Below, piece by piece: positions 25,286 to 35,146 of a stretch of 64,000 nt of DNA (its first letter is position 1; the number at the start of each line of letters is the position of its first letter). The notes under the pieces are model-generated. The model was not told the DNA's origin, ran no database searches, and worked only from the letters and a program-made list of their open reading frames with translations. Source of the DNA: P36-A1 sp049478495 (GTDB taxonomy: Bacteria > Bacillota_I > Bacilli_A > JAJDGJ01); contig NZ_CP168083.1 in assembly GCF_049478495.1 (NCBI RefSeq), forward strand, positions 620,001-684,000, written 5' to 3'. The translations under genes were made by a program, and so were the position numbers.

Positions 25286-25882
25286 ATGCAAACATTTTTA
25301 ATAACAAACTTAATAGCTTTTATAAGTACAAACCTAGACAATATTTTTATAGTAACTTTATTGTTTGCACAGGCAAAGAATAAGAAAGATAACCAAGAAA
25401 TAGTAATTGGACAATATGTAGGAACACTAGTTTTATTAACAATAAGTATTTTTGCATCTTATAGCTTAAGTTTACTTAATACAGATATGATAAAATATTT
25501 AGGAATAATTCCCATCATACTAGGGATAAAAACATGGTTAGATTATAAAAAAGAAAACGATAATAAAAAAATAAATAAAGCAAATACTTTTGTGAAAAAC
25601 AAAAATACTGCTAAAAATCACAATCAATTAATAAATGCAATACTATTAACCATTGCAAATGGTGCAGATAATCTAGGTATTTACATACCACTTTTTAAAG
25701 ACTACACAAAACCAGAATACATAATAATGATAATTATATTTATAGTAATGATTGCGATATCATGTTTAATAGGATACAAACTTGCAAGTTTTCCAATAAT
25801 AAAAGACAAATTAGAAAAATCAAAACACATTATTATACCAATAGTATTTATCTTGTTAGGTCTATATATCATCTTTAAGTAA
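25286..25882 (+). CDS. CadD-like cadmium-resistance family transporter
   Basis: The 198-residue membrane protein has about five helices and the CadD family motifs AFISTNLDNIFIVTLLF near residue 11, GQYVGT and LTIANGADNLGIYIPLF. CadD-type proteins are linked to cadmium tolerance in staphylococci; the substrate here is not known. I start at ATG 25286, after AAAAAGGAG. An upstream in-frame TTG at 25265 precedes that site and is not credible. It follows aspD after a terminator. Confidence 0.8.
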   Translation: MQTFLITNLIAFISTNLDNIFIVTLLFAQAKNKKDNQEIVIGQYVGTLVLLTISIFASYSLSLLNTDMIKYLGIIPIILGIKTWLDYKKENDNKKINKANTFVKNKNTAKNHNQLINAILLTIANGADNLGIYIPLFKDYTKPEYIIMIIIFIVMIAISCLIGYKLASFPIIKDKLEKSKHIIIPIVFILLGLYIIFK

Positions 25883-26128
25883 GAACAAATATAATGCACA
25901 AGTAATAACTATAAAATTCATTTAGATAGACTGCCTAAAAAACACTATAAAATAGTACTATTTAATATCTAAATAAAAATTGAAAATATGATAAATATAG
26001 GAATTAAACCGTTTTTAGCGAATTAAATATATCAAATATTTCTAAATATATAATTGTAAACATATAACATTTTTATATAGTAAAGATGTTATAGATATAA
26101 ACTATTTAAATAAATAATAAAATAATTC
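25883..26128. other. Intergenic region before the pyrimidine operon leader
   Basis: About 245 AT-rich bases. I see no ORF, RNA gene or repeat worth naming. The operon promoter begins at 26129. Confidence 0.5.
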
Positions 26129-26158
26129 TTGTATTTATCTTCTTTGATGTGTTAAGAT
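26129..26158 (+). promoter_or_regulatory. Promoter of the pyrimidine operon
   Basis: TTGTAT at 26129-26134 and TAAGAT at 26153-26158 with an 18-base spacer and an extended -10 (TGTTAAGAT). Start expected near 26165, about 100 bases before pyrB. Confidence 0.55.
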
Positions 26159-26181
26159 ACTAGTGGTAATAAAAATGACCT

Positions 26182-26238
26182 GACTGGGATTCATGAATAC
26201 AATAGTAAGATACCAGTCTAAAAAGGGTATTTTTTTTT
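26182..26238 (+). promoter_or_regulatory. Leader attenuator of the pyrimidine operon
   Basis: An intrinsic terminator is formed by AAGATACC (26207-26214) and GGTATTTT (26226-26233) with a run of nine T residues. Its 5' arm overlaps CCAGTC (26213-26218), which can pair with GACTGG (26182-26187). The two pairings exclude each other, so the leader can act as terminator or antiterminator. Between them lies the palindrome ATTCATGAAT. No clear PyrR-type binding loop was found and pyrR is not nearby. Confidence 0.6.
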
Positions 26239-26263
26239 GCAAAAAAATAGGGAGGTAGTTTAC

Positions 26264-27127
26264 ATGAGTTTACTGAATCTAAATGATTTTACAAAAAAAG
26301 AAATAATAGATTTGCTTGATTTAGCCATTGAATTTAAAAATGGTAAAGAAGTAGATTTCAAAATGAAAAAAGTAGTATGTAATTTATTTTTTGAACCAAG
26401 TACTAGGACACATTATTCTTTTGATATGGCGGCTAAAAGGCTGGGTTGTCAAACTATTAATTTTAATCCTGACTCTAGTTCGCTTGAGAAAATGGAAACA
26501 TTCTATGATACAATTAAATTTTTTGAATCGATAGAGCCTGATGCTTTAATTATTCGTTCAAAAATTGATAATTACTATAAACAACTAAATAATATAAAGA
26601 TCCCAATCATTAATGGTGGCGATGGTGTTAGTAATCACCCAAGCCAATCACTATTGGATTTATTGACTATTTATGAAACATATAATCGAATCGACAATTT
26701 AAACATTTTAATTGTTGGTGATATTAAACATTCAAGAGTAGCTCATACCAATATTGATATTCTAGAAAGACTAGGTAATAAAATATACCTATCAAGTCCA
26801 GAACCATTTCAAGAGAAGGATCTTTTTTTTGAAGACTTAGATAAAACAATACCTAAAGTAGATGTAGTAATGCTACTTAGAGTACAATTTGAAAGACATG
26901 CACATAAGTTTGAAATAGATAAAGAAGAGTATTTAGATAAATATGGACTAAACCAAAAAAGATACAATATGATGAAAGAAAATGCTATTATTCTACATCC
27001 AGCACCATTCAATAGAGGCATTGAAATAGCTAGTGAATTAGTAGAGGCACCAAAATCAAAAATATTTGATCAAATGAATAATGGACTTTATTTAAGAATG
27101 GCGGTAATTTACAATGAACTTAAATAA
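26264..27127 (+). CDS. pyrB: Aspartate carbamoyltransferase catalytic chain
   Basis: The 287-residue protein carries the carbamoyl-phosphate-binding motif FFEPSTRTHYSFDMA near residue 44, the HPSQSLLDLLT motif and MLLRVQFER. It makes carbamoyl aspartate, the second step of UMP synthesis. I start at ATG 26264, eight bases after GGGAGG; a TTG at 26237 lies before that site within the terminator tail. No pyrI is present, as in other Firmicutes. It overlaps pyrC by 14 bases. Confidence 0.95.
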   Translation: MSLLNLNDFTKKEIIDLLDLAIEFKNGKEVDFKMKKVVCNLFFEPSTRTHYSFDMAAKRLGCQTINFNPDSSSLEKMETFYDTIKFFESIEPDALIIRSKIDNYYKQLNNIKIPIINGGDGVSNHPSQSLLDLLTIYETYNRIDNLNILIVGDIKHSRVAHTNIDILERLGNKIYLSSPEPFQEKDLFFEDLDKTIPKVDVVMLLRVQFERHAHKFEIDKEEYLDKYGLNQKRYNMMKENAIILHPAPFNRGIEIASELVEAPKSKIFDQMNNGLYLRMAVIYNELK

Positions 27128-28406
27128 ATATATCTTACAAAATGCTGATGTATATTTAAATAATAAAATTGAAAAGTTAGATATTCAAATAGAAAATGGA
27201 ATAATAGTTAAAATCGCAAATAAGATAGAAGATAATAACAATATAAAAGTTATCGACTGCAAGAACAAATTGATAACTACTAGTTTCATAGATCCACATG
27301 TTCATTTTAGAACACCTGGGTATGAACACAAAGAGGATTTAGAAACAGGAAGTATGGCAGCTTTAAAAGGTGGATACTCACATGTGTGTGAAATGCCAAA
27401 TACTAATCCAGTACTAGATACAGAATTAATGATAAATAAGCATCTGAAACACATTAAGAAACAAGCAATTATTAAAATCCGACCATTTAGTGCTGCAACA
27501 ATATCACTAGCAGGACATGTACTAGTTGATATAGATAACATAAGTAAATATGATATAGCTGGATTTAGTGATGATGGTAAGGGAATTCAGAATAAAGAAA
27601 TAATGAAAGAACTTTTAATAAAAGCTGGACAAAATAATAAACTTGTAAGTGCTCATTGTGAAGATGAAGAACAATTTATTAATGGAATGGGTGCTTTTAA
27701 TGAAGGTAATACAACACAAAAAAATAATATGATTGGCATTAATAATAAAAGTGAATGGGTGATGATCCAAAGAGACATTGACATTATCAAGGAAATACAT
27801 AATAAACATCCATATCAATATCATATTTGTCACATGTCAACAAAAGAATCATTAGATATATTAAAAGAAGCTAAAAAAGCAAACTTGAATGTTACTGCAG
27901 AAGTTACACCACACCATTTAATAAGTGATGATAGTGAAATAGATGTTACAGATAGCAATTATAAAATGAATCCACCACTTAGAAATAAAAAAGATGTACA
28001 AGCAATGATTGATGGATTAAACCAAGGAATAATACAATGTATTGCAACTGATCATGCACCTCATAGCGAAGCAGAAAAAAACCAAGATGTAAATGATGCA
28101 CCATTTGGAATAATAGGTTTAGAGTTAGCCTTCTCATTATTAAACACCTATTTAATCAAGACCCAAAAAGTAACATTGGAAACAATATTAAAAGCAATGA
28201 TAGACAATCCACAAAAAATATTTAATATAGATAATAGTTTAAAAGTGGGCAACAAGGCATATCTAAATATAATAGATTTAAACAAAGATGTAGTATACAC
28301 AAAAGAAAATATCAAATCAAAATCAAAAAACACCTTTTATTTAAACAGAGAGTTAAAAGGAAAAATAGAAAAAACAATATTTGAAGATAAAATATATAAC
28401 TGGTAG
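27114..28406 (+). CDS. pyrC: Dihydroorotase
   Basis: The 430-residue amidohydrolase shows the metal-binding DPHVHFRTPGYEHKEDL motif near residue 61, a CEMPNTNPV segment and the late ATDHAPHS motif with the catalytic Asp. This is the type I dihydroorotase of Firmicutes. Its start lies inside pyrB in another frame, implying translational coupling. A 29-base gap with GGAGG then precedes carB; there is no carA between them. Confidence 0.95.
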   Translation: MNLNKYILQNADVYLNNKIEKLDIQIENGIIVKIANKIEDNNNIKVIDCKNKLITTSFIDPHVHFRTPGYEHKEDLETGSMAALKGGYSHVCEMPNTNPVLDTELMINKHLKHIKKQAIIKIRPFSAATISLAGHVLVDIDNISKYDIAGFSDDGKGIQNKEIMKELLIKAGQNNKLVSAHCEDEEQFINGMGAFNEGNTTQKNNMIGINNKSEWVMIQRDIDIIKEIHNKHPYQYHICHMSTKESLDILKEAKKANLNVTAEVTPHHLISDDSEIDVTDSNYKMNPPLRNKKDVQAMIDGLNQGIIQCIATDHAPHSEAEKNQDVNDAPFGIIGLELAFSLLNTYLIKTQKVTLETILKAMIDNPQKIFNIDNSLKVGNKAYLNIIDLNKDVVYTKENIKSKSKNTFYLNRELKGKIEKTIFEDKIYNW

Positions 28407-28435
28407 AAACTAAATTAATTTGGAGGAAATATAAC

Positions 28436-31400
28436 ATGGCAAAAAGAACAGATCTTAAGAAAATTTTAGTAATCGGAAGTGGTCCAATTGTAATTGGACA
28501 AGCAGCAGAGTTTGACTATGCAGGAACACAAGCATGCTTAGCACTTAAAGAAGTAGGATATGAAGTAATTTTAATTAATTCAAACCCTGCAACAATTATG
28601 ACAGATAAAACAATGGCTGATAAAGTATATATGGAACCATTAACATTAGAATACATTTCAAAAATAATAAGAAAAGAAAGACCAGATGCAATAATTCCAG
28701 GACTTGGTGGGCAAACAGGACTAAACATGGTAGTGGAATTGGACCAAAAAGGTGTCTTAGAAGAATGCCAAGTTGAAGTTTTAGGAACAAGTTTAGATTC
28801 GATAAACAAAGCTGAAGATAGAGAATTATTTAGACAACTATGCTTAGATATAGATGAACCAATAATTGAAAGTGAAATAGCACATAGTGTTGAAGAAGCA
28901 GTAGTATTAGCTAACAAAATAGGTTATCCAATAGTTTTAAGACCAGCCTTTACACTAGGTGGAACTGGAGGAGGATTTGCTTACAATGATGAAGATACCA
29001 AAACAATATCACAAACAGCTTTAAGTCTTTCACCAGCACATCAAGTACTAGTAGAAAAGTCATTACTAGGGTATAAAGAAATTGAATTTGAAGTAATAAG
29101 AGATAATCAAGATAAAGCTTTAGTAGTATGCGATATGGAAAACATCGATCCAGTAGGAATTCATACAGGAGATAGTATAGTAGTTGCGCCAACCAAAACA
29201 TTAGCAGAAGATACTCTAAAAATGTTAAGAACTGGAGCAATAAAAATGATTAAGGCATTAAAAATTGCTGGTGGTTGTAATATACAATATGCTTTAGATC
29301 CACATTCAAACAAATACTTTGTAATAGAAGTAAACCCAAGAGTATCAAGATCAAGTGCATTAGCTTCAAAAGCAACATCATATCCAATAGCACGAGTTAC
29401 AACACTTGTAGCAGTTGGTTACAACTTAGAAGAAATAGCCTTACTAGATAGTGATGCTTCAAGAGCACCTCAAGTAGACTATACAGTGCTTAAAGTATCA
29501 AGATTTCCATTTGATAAGTTCTTTAGTGCAAATAGAAAACTTAGTACTCAAATGAAAGCAACAGGAGAAGTAATGTCAATTGCTAATTCATTTGAAGAGG
29601 CATTATTAAAATCATTAAGATCATTAGAATACAACTATGATTATCTAGAATATAAACAAGGTAAAAATGAAACTAGAGAAGACTTATTAAATAGAGTGAA
29701 GTATGCCGATGATGAAAGAATATACATTATAGGAGAACTATTAAGAACAGGAACTAGTGTTCAAGAAATATGTGATTTAAGTCAAATAACACCTTGGTTT
29801 ATTGAAAAAATCAACGAAATTGTTCAATATGAAAAAGAAATTAAACTAGATAAAGCAAGTATTGAAAAAGCTAAAAAATTAGGAATGTCAGATATAGTTA
29901 TAGCTAATGTATTAGGTGTTAAAGAAGAAGAAATAAGAGAATTTAGAAAAGAAGCAAAAATAAAACCAGCTTATAAATTTGTTGATGCTTGTAACATAAA
30001 AGAGTTTGTACCATACATCTATTCTTCATACAACACAACAGACGATAATGAAATATCTAAAAATAAAAAAATAATCGTACTTGGTTCAGGACCAATTAGA
30101 ATAGGTCAAGGAGTTGAATTTGATTATTCAACAGTACACTGTATTCAAACGATAAGAAAACATGGCTATGAAGCAATAGTAATCAATAATAATCCTGAAA
30201 CAGTATCGACAGACTTTACATTCTCAGATAAATTATACTTTGAACCAATTACGACAGAAGATGTCTTAAACATTGTAGAAATTGAAAAACCACTAGGTGT
30301 CATAGTACAACTTGGAGGTCAAACAGCAATTAACTTAGCAAATAGTTTAGCAAGTAATGGAGTTAAAATTTTAGGTACAAGCACAGAAGCAATTGATAAA
30401 GCCGAAAATAGAGACCTATTTGAAAAACTACTTGAAGAAAACAATATTAAACAACCAAAAGGACATGCGATTTCAGATTTAGCTAAAGGGACAAAAGTAG
30501 CAAATGAGATTGGTTATCCAGTATTAGTAAGACCTAGTTTTGTACTAGGTGGTCAGTCAATGAAAATAGTCTATAATGATAAAGATCTATTAACATATTT
30601 AAATAATGTAAAAGAAGTATCAATTCAAAAGCCAATCTTGATTGATAAATATATAAAAGGAAAAGAAGTAGAACTTGATGCCTTATGTGATGGTGAAAAT
30701 ATCCTAATACCTGGAATAATGGAACATATAGAAAAAACAGGAATTCATTCAGGAGATTCAATTAGTGTATATCCAACCTTCTCAATAGAACAAACAGTTA
30801 TCGATAAAATAGTAGAAATAACTAAAAAAATTGGATTAGCATTAAATATTAAAGGTCTTTATAACATTCAATTCATAGTTGATGAAAACAATGTAGTGTA
30901 TATAATAGAAGTAAATCCAAGAGCATCAAGATCAGTGCCATTTATCTCAAAAATAACAAATGTTAATATTTCAGCACTAGCAACAAGAATAATGCTAGGA
31001 GAAAAACTAGAAAATATTTCATTATGGACAGGATTACTTCCAGTATCAACCAAAAAATACTATGTAAAAGCACCAACCTTCTCATTCTCAAAAATATCTG
31101 GATTAGATATAAACCTAGGCCCAGAGATGAAATCTACTGGAGAAGCAATTGGTTATGATAAAACATTGAATCTTGCATTATATAAAGCACTTCAAGCTAG
31201 TGGAATGAAAATAAAAGATTATGGAACAATTTTTATCACAGTAAATGATGCTAATAAAGCAGAAATGCTACCAATAGCTAAAGGATTCTATAACTTAGGA
31301 TTTAATATAGTTTCAACTGAGGGAACAGGAGCATACTTAAAAGAAAATGGTATGAAAGTAAAAGTATTTACTAAAATATCTCAAGGAAGTAACGAAATCT

Positions 31401-31597
31401 TAGACTGGATTAAAAATGGATATATAAAATATATTATTAATACAACAAACAATCAAAACAATGATAGTGAAAGTGATGGTTATATAATTAGAACAAATGC
31501 AGCGATAAATAATATAACAACATTTACAAGTTTAGATACTGCAAATGTATTACTTAGTGTATTAGAAGAAAGAGGGATAAAAGTTGACACAATCTAA
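28436..31597 (+). CDS. carB: Carbamoyl-phosphate synthase large subunit
   Basis: The 1053-residue protein has two homologous ATP-grasp halves (GSGPIVIGQAAEFDYAGTQ at the start, GSGPIRIGQGVEFDYSTVH near residue 548) and a C-terminal allosteric domain. It makes carbamoyl phosphate from bicarbonate and two ATP, using ammonia from the glutaminase subunit CarA. CarA is not encoded in this operon or elsewhere in the window. AGGAGG... wording aside, a clear GGAGGAAAT site precedes the ATG. The 3' end overlaps pyrK by 14 bases. Confidence 0.95.
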   Translation: MAKRTDLKKILVIGSGPIVIGQAAEFDYAGTQACLALKEVGYEVILINSNPATIMTDKTMADKVYMEPLTLEYISKIIRKERPDAIIPGLGGQTGLNMVVELDQKGVLEECQVEVLGTSLDSINKAEDRELFRQLCLDIDEPIIESEIAHSVEEAVVLANKIGYPIVLRPAFTLGGTGGGFAYNDEDTKTISQTALSLSPAHQVLVEKSLLGYKEIEFEVIRDNQDKALVVCDMENIDPVGIHTGDSIVVAPTKTLAEDTLKMLRTGAIKMIKALKIAGGCNIQYALDPHSNKYFVIEVNPRVSRSSALASKATSYPIARVTTLVAVGYNLEEIALLDSDASRAPQVDYTVLKVSRFPFDKFFSANRKLSTQMKATGEVMSIANSFEEALLKSLRSLEYNYDYLEYKQGKNETREDLLNRVKYADDERIYIIGELLRTGTSVQEICDLSQITPWFIEKINEIVQYEKEIKLDKASIEKAKKLGMSDIVIANVLGVKEEEIREFRKEAKIKPAYKFVDACNIKEFVPYIYSSYNTTDDNEISKNKKIIVLGSGPIRIGQGVEFDYSTVHCIQTIRKHGYEAIVINNNPETVSTDFTFSDKLYFEPITTEDVLNIVEIEKPLGVIVQLGGQTAINLANSLASNGVKILGTSTEAIDKAENRDLFEKLLEENNIKQPKGHAISDLAKGTKVANEIGYPVLVRPSFVLGGQSMKIVYNDKDLLTYLNNVKEVSIQKPILIDKYIKGKEVELDALCDGENILIPGIMEHIEKTGIHSGDSISVYPTFSIEQTVIDKIVEITKKIGLALNIKGLYNIQFIVDENNVVYIIEVNPRASRSVPFISKITNVNISALATRIMLGEKLENISLWTGLLPVSTKKYYVKAPTFSFSKISGLDINLGPEMKSTGEAIGYDKTLNLALYKALQASGMKIKDYGTIFITVNDANKAEMLPIAKGFYNLGFNIVSTEGTGAYLKENGMKVKVFTKISQGSNEILDWIKNGYIKYIINTTNNQNNDSESDGYIIRTNAAINNITTFTSLDTANVLLSVLEERGIKVDTI

Positions 31598-32315
31598 AAC
31601 TGAAAAAATCAAAGTAATAAGCAATAAGCTTATTGCTTTGAATACTTATAAAATGGTATTTGAAAAACAAATAAATGCGAAACCAGGACAATTTATTAAT
31701 ATAAAATTAGATAATCACTATTTGAGAAGACCAATCTCTATTTCAATCATAAACGAGCAAAATTTTGAAATAATTTATAAGATTAAAGGACAAGGAACAA
31801 AAGATTTATCAAATATAAAAGAAAATGAATATTTAGATATCCTTTATCCTTTAGGTAATGGTTTTGAGCTTGTTGAAAACAAAAATATACTTTTAATAGG
31901 TGGAGGAGTTGGTATCCCACCACTATTAGAATTATATAAACAATTAAAAAATAATAATGAAGTTAAACTACTAATAGGAATAACTAACTTAGCAGAGAAT
32001 GCTTATACAGAATATAATCCTTTGATAGCAACAATTGAAAAAAGCGTTGAATTTCAAGGAAATATAATTCAATATTTAAAAGCAAATCCACAAATAAAAT
32101 ATGATTATATCTATTCATGTGGACCAATGCCAATGTTACAAGCAATTCAAGAATATGTAAAAGTTGATGGACAAATATCAATAGAAGAAAGAATGGGTTG
32201 TGGTTTTGGAGCATGTATGGGATGTAGTTGTAAAACAAAAGATAATAGCTACAAAAGAATCTGTGTTGAAGGACCAGTATTTAAAATAGGGGAGTTGAAC
32301 TTAAATGATTACTAA
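31584..32315 (+). CDS. pyrK: Dihydroorotate dehydrogenase electron transfer subunit
   Basis: The 243-residue protein has the FAD-binding RRPISIS motif near residue 46, an NAD-binding GGGVGIPPLLEL region and a C-terminal 2Fe-2S cluster motif with four cysteines (GCGFGACMGCSCK and a later ICVEGP). It passes electrons from PyrD to NAD. The start is a TTG at 31584 within the end of carB, preceded by GAGGG; no suitable ATG lies nearby. It overlaps pyrD by 11 bases. Confidence 0.93.
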   Translation: MTQSKTEKIKVISNKLIALNTYKMVFEKQINAKPGQFINIKLDNHYLRRPISISIINEQNFEIIYKIKGQGTKDLSNIKENEYLDILYPLGNGFELVENKNILLIGGGVGIPPLLELYKQLKNNNEVKLLIGITNLAENAYTEYNPLIATIEKSVEFQGNIIQYLKANPQIKYDYIYSCGPMPMLQAIQEYVKVDGQISIEERMGCGFGACMGCSCKTKDNSYKRICVEGPVFKIGELNLNDY

Positions 32316-33219
32316 AATAAACTTACCAGGACTAGAATTAGATAATCCTATAATTCCTGCAAGTGGTACATTTGGCTTTGGCCATGAATTTATGCAATTT
32401 TATGACATTAACATTTTAGGTAGCATTAGTTTAAAAGGTAGTACAATAGAGAGTCGTTATGGCAATCCACTACCAAGAATTGCAGAATGTGAAAGTGGAA
32501 TGATAAATGCTATAGGTTTACAAAATCCTGGCGTTGAGAAAGTAATCAATGAAGAATTAGTAAAGTTAAAAAAAGTGTATCATAAAAAAGTAATAGCAAA
32601 TGTTGCAGGATCAACAATAGAAGATTATATACAATGTGCTCAAGCTTTTGACAAGGAAGAGATGATAGGAGCACTAGAAATAAATGTCAGTTGTCCAAAT
32701 GTAAAATGTGGTGGCATAGCATTTGGAACAGATCCAAAAATGTTATATAAACTTGCAAAAAAAATTAAAGAGTCAGTTTCAAAACCAGTCTACATAAAGC
32801 TTAGTCCTAATGTCACTAACATAGTAGAATTAGCACTAGCTTGTGAAAGAGCTAATGTAGATGGCTTAGTAATGATAAATACCTTAATAGGAATGAAAAT
32901 AGATTTAAATACTAAAAAACCAGTAATACATAATAAAATGGGGGGCTTTTCAGGACCTGCAATTAAACCAGTTGCAATAAGAATGATCTATCAAGTTGCT
33001 CAAGCAACAAAATTGCCAATAATAGGATGCGGGGGCGTAAAAAATGCCTATGATGTAATTGAAATGATGCTTGCAGGAGCAAGTGCAGTACAAGTAGGAA
33101 GCGAAAATTTAATAAATCCATATGCCTGCCAGGATATAATTTTAGAACTAGAAAAAGTAATGAAAGAATTAAAGATAGACGATTTAAATGATATTATTAA
33201 AGGAGCACTAAATGAGTAA
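32305..33219 (+). CDS. pyrD: Dihydroorotate dehydrogenase catalytic subunit, class 1B
   Basis: The 304-residue flavoprotein has the FMN-barrel motifs PASGTFGFG, NVSCPNVKCGG with the class 1B catalytic cysteine, and IIGCGGV with VQVGSENL near the C-terminus. Pairing with pyrK confirms the NAD-dependent class 1B enzyme. The gene overlaps pyrK and pyrF in a tightly coupled operon. Confidence 0.95.
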   Translation: MITKINLPGLELDNPIIPASGTFGFGHEFMQFYDINILGSISLKGSTIESRYGNPLPRIAECESGMINAIGLQNPGVEKVINEELVKLKKVYHKKVIANVAGSTIEDYIQCAQAFDKEEMIGALEINVSCPNVKCGGIAFGTDPKMLYKLAKKIKESVSKPVYIKLSPNVTNIVELALACERANVDGLVMINTLIGMKIDLNTKKPVIHNKMGGFSGPAIKPVAIRMIYQVAQATKLPIIGCGGVKNAYDVIEMMLAGASAVQVGSENLINPYACQDIILELEKVMKELKIDDLNDIIKGALNE

Positions 33220-33901
33220 TAAAGATGTAATAATAGCACTTGATTTCAACAGTGAAAAAGAAACTTTAGAATTTTTAGACAATTTTAATTATCCAATATA
33301 TGTAAAAGTAGGAATGGAACTTTTCTATAAACAAGGTCCAAGTATAATTGAAAAAATAAAAGCAAATAACCATAAAATATTTTTAGATTTAAAAATACAT
33401 GATATTCCAAATACAGCAGCCAAAGCAATGAAATCATTAAGTGAATTAGATATAGATATGGTAAATGTCCACTGTGCTGGTGGAATTGAAATGATGAAAG
33501 CAGCTAAAGCAATGTTGAATAATGAAAAAACAATAATTATTGGTGTTACAATGTTAACAAGTACATCACAAAAAGTAATGAATGAAGAATTATTAATACC
33601 TTTAAAAGTCCAAGATGTTGTACTAGCATATGCTAAAAATGCAAAAGAAGCAGGGCTAGATGGAATAGTTTGTTCACCTTTAGAAGCTAAAGAAGTACAT
33701 GAACAACTTGGAAAAGATTTTTTAACTATAACTCCAGGTATAAGATATAATGCAGGTCAAGATGATCAAATTAGAGTCATGACACCTCAAAAAGCAAAAG
33801 AAGAAACATGTGATTACATAGTAGTTGGTAGACCAATTACGCAATCAAGTAATCCTAAAGAAATGTATGAAAAGATAAAAGGAGAGTTTATTAATGAATA
33901 A
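33212..33901 (+). CDS. pyrF: Orotidine 5'-phosphate decarboxylase
   Basis: The 229-residue protein has the classic motifs IALDFNSEKE, YVKVGMELFYKQG, FLDLKIHDIPNTAAKA with the catalytic Lys/Asp network, and VVGRPIT near the C-terminus. It makes UMP from OMP. AAAGGAG lies upstream of the ATG at 33212, inside the end of pyrD; the 3' end overlaps pyrE by 8 bases. Confidence 0.96.
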   Translation: MSNKDVIIALDFNSEKETLEFLDNFNYPIYVKVGMELFYKQGPSIIEKIKANNHKIFLDLKIHDIPNTAAKAMKSLSELDIDMVNVHCAGGIEMMKAAKAMLNNEKTIIIGVTMLTSTSQKVMNEELLIPLKVQDVVLAYAKNAKEAGLDGIVCSPLEAKEVHEQLGKDFLTITPGIRYNAGQDDQIRVMTPQKAKEETCDYIVVGRPITQSSNPKEMYEKIKGEFINE

Positions 33902-34535
33902 TATAAAAGAAATAATAGCTAAACAATTATTAGAAATAAAAGCAGTATTTTTAAATCCTAAAGATCCATTCACATGGGCTAGTGGTATAAAAAGTCCAAT
34001 ATATTGTGATAATAGAATTACCTATTCATATCCAGAGACAAGAAATGTAATTGAAAATGCCTTTGTTGAAATGATTAAAGAAAAATACTCTGATGTTGAT
34101 TGTATAGTTGGAACAGCTACAGCAGGAATAGGACATGCAGCAATCATTGCCCATATTTTAAATAAACCTATGGCCTATGTTAGAGCAAGCAGTAAAAAAC
34201 ATGGTAGACAAAACCAAATTGAAGGAAAAATAGCTGAAAATGCGAAAGTACTTGTAGTAGAAGATTTAATATCAACAGGGAAAAGTTCATTAGAATGTGT
34301 AGAAATACTTAAAGAAAATAAAATTGAAACAGTAGCAGTAATTGCAATATTTACATATCAAATGAACAAAGCAAAAGAAAACTTTGCACAAGCAAATATA
34401 AAAGTAGAAACTTTAACAGATCTAGATACTTTATTAGAAGTAGCAAGCATAAATAACTACATTGAGACAAGTGATATTAATAGAATAAAGAAATTTAGAG
34501 ATAATCCTAGTGATGAAAGCTGGATTATGTTATAA
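33894..34535 (+). CDS. pyrE: Orotate phosphoribosyltransferase
   Basis: The 213-residue protein has the PRPP-binding motif VLVVEDLISTGKSSLE near residue 120, a GTATAGIGHAA segment and YVRASSKKHGRQNQIEG. It is the last gene of pyrBC-carB-pyrKDFE. No clear terminator follows before the promoter at 34582. Confidence 0.95.
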   Translation: MNNIKEIIAKQLLEIKAVFLNPKDPFTWASGIKSPIYCDNRITYSYPETRNVIENAFVEMIKEKYSDVDCIVGTATAGIGHAAIIAHILNKPMAYVRASSKKHGRQNQIEGKIAENAKVLVVEDLISTGKSSLECVEILKENKIETVAVIAIFTYQMNKAKENFAQANIKVETLTDLDTLLEVASINNYIETSDINRIKKFRDNPSDESWIML

Positions 34536-34581
34536 CTTATACATGTTAGTGTGTATATTGTACATTTTACTCATCTAATTA

Positions 34582-34610
34582 TTGCCTTTTATTTTAAATA
34601 ACCATATAAT
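34582..34610 (+). promoter_or_regulatory. Sigma-A promoter
   Basis: TTGCCT at 34582-34587 and TATAAT at 34605-34610 with a 17-base spacer. Its position supports ATG 34650, not the upstream ATG at 34614, as the next start. Confidence 0.65.
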
Positions 34611-34649
34611 AAAATGAGAAATTATTTAGCTAGAGAAGGGAATGTTAAA

Positions 34650-35057
34650 ATGTATATAATTGTAATTTGTACGTTGTTAATTATCCTAGTAACTGTTATT
34701 GTAACAATTACTAATAGCAATGATATATTAAATGATTTAAACAAAATGTTTGATAATAAAAGTACAGAACTTAATAATAAATTAATAAGAATAGAATTAG
34801 AGCTTAGCAAAAATCATAATTTTGATATAAGCAAACTTAAAGATGTTTCAATTGAAGAAAAAGCAGTTGTACTTTATGAACTAGCATGTTTAAAAAATGA
34901 TAATAAAAATAAACTAAAATTGAAAGATACAATACAAGAATATAATAGCTTTATTGATTTTTATCAAGAAGAAGTAGAAAATAATTCAACACCAGTTTTA
35001 GAAGAAAAAATAATTAAAATGAATAAAATTGTACTAAAAAAGCAAGCTGATAAATAG
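34650..35057 (+). CDS. Small single-pass membrane protein with coiled coil
   Basis: The 135-residue product starts at ATG 34650 after GAAGGG. It has one N-terminal transmembrane helix (YIIVICTLLIILVTVIVTI) and a charged, heptad-like helical remainder (NDILNDLNKMFDNKSTELNN and onward). No family is recognised. An overlapping terminator includes its stop codon. Confidence 0.65.
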   Translation: MYIIVICTLLIILVTVIVTITNSNDILNDLNKMFDNKSTELNNKLIRIELELSKNHNFDISKLKDVSIEEKAVVLYELACLKNDNKNKLKLKDTIQEYNSFIDFYQEEVENNSTPVLEEKIIKMNKIVLKKQADK

Positions 35058-35067
35058 CTTGTTTTTT
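35036..35067 (+). terminator. Intrinsic terminator
   Basis: A 12-13 bp stem (AAAAAGCAAGCT/AGCTTGTTTTT) with loop GATAAAT and a T tail; it overlaps the end of the preceding gene. Confidence 0.85.
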
Positions 35068-35146
35068 AAATAAGTGTAATAAAAATAATATATTAATGAA
35101 GAATAATCAAAAAATAGACAAACTATAGTTTAATAATAGAAAATCT

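Noticed and set aside
25883..26128. T-box or other known riboswitch before the pyrimidine operon
   Set aside because: No specifier loop, T-box core or recognisable riboswitch core seen.
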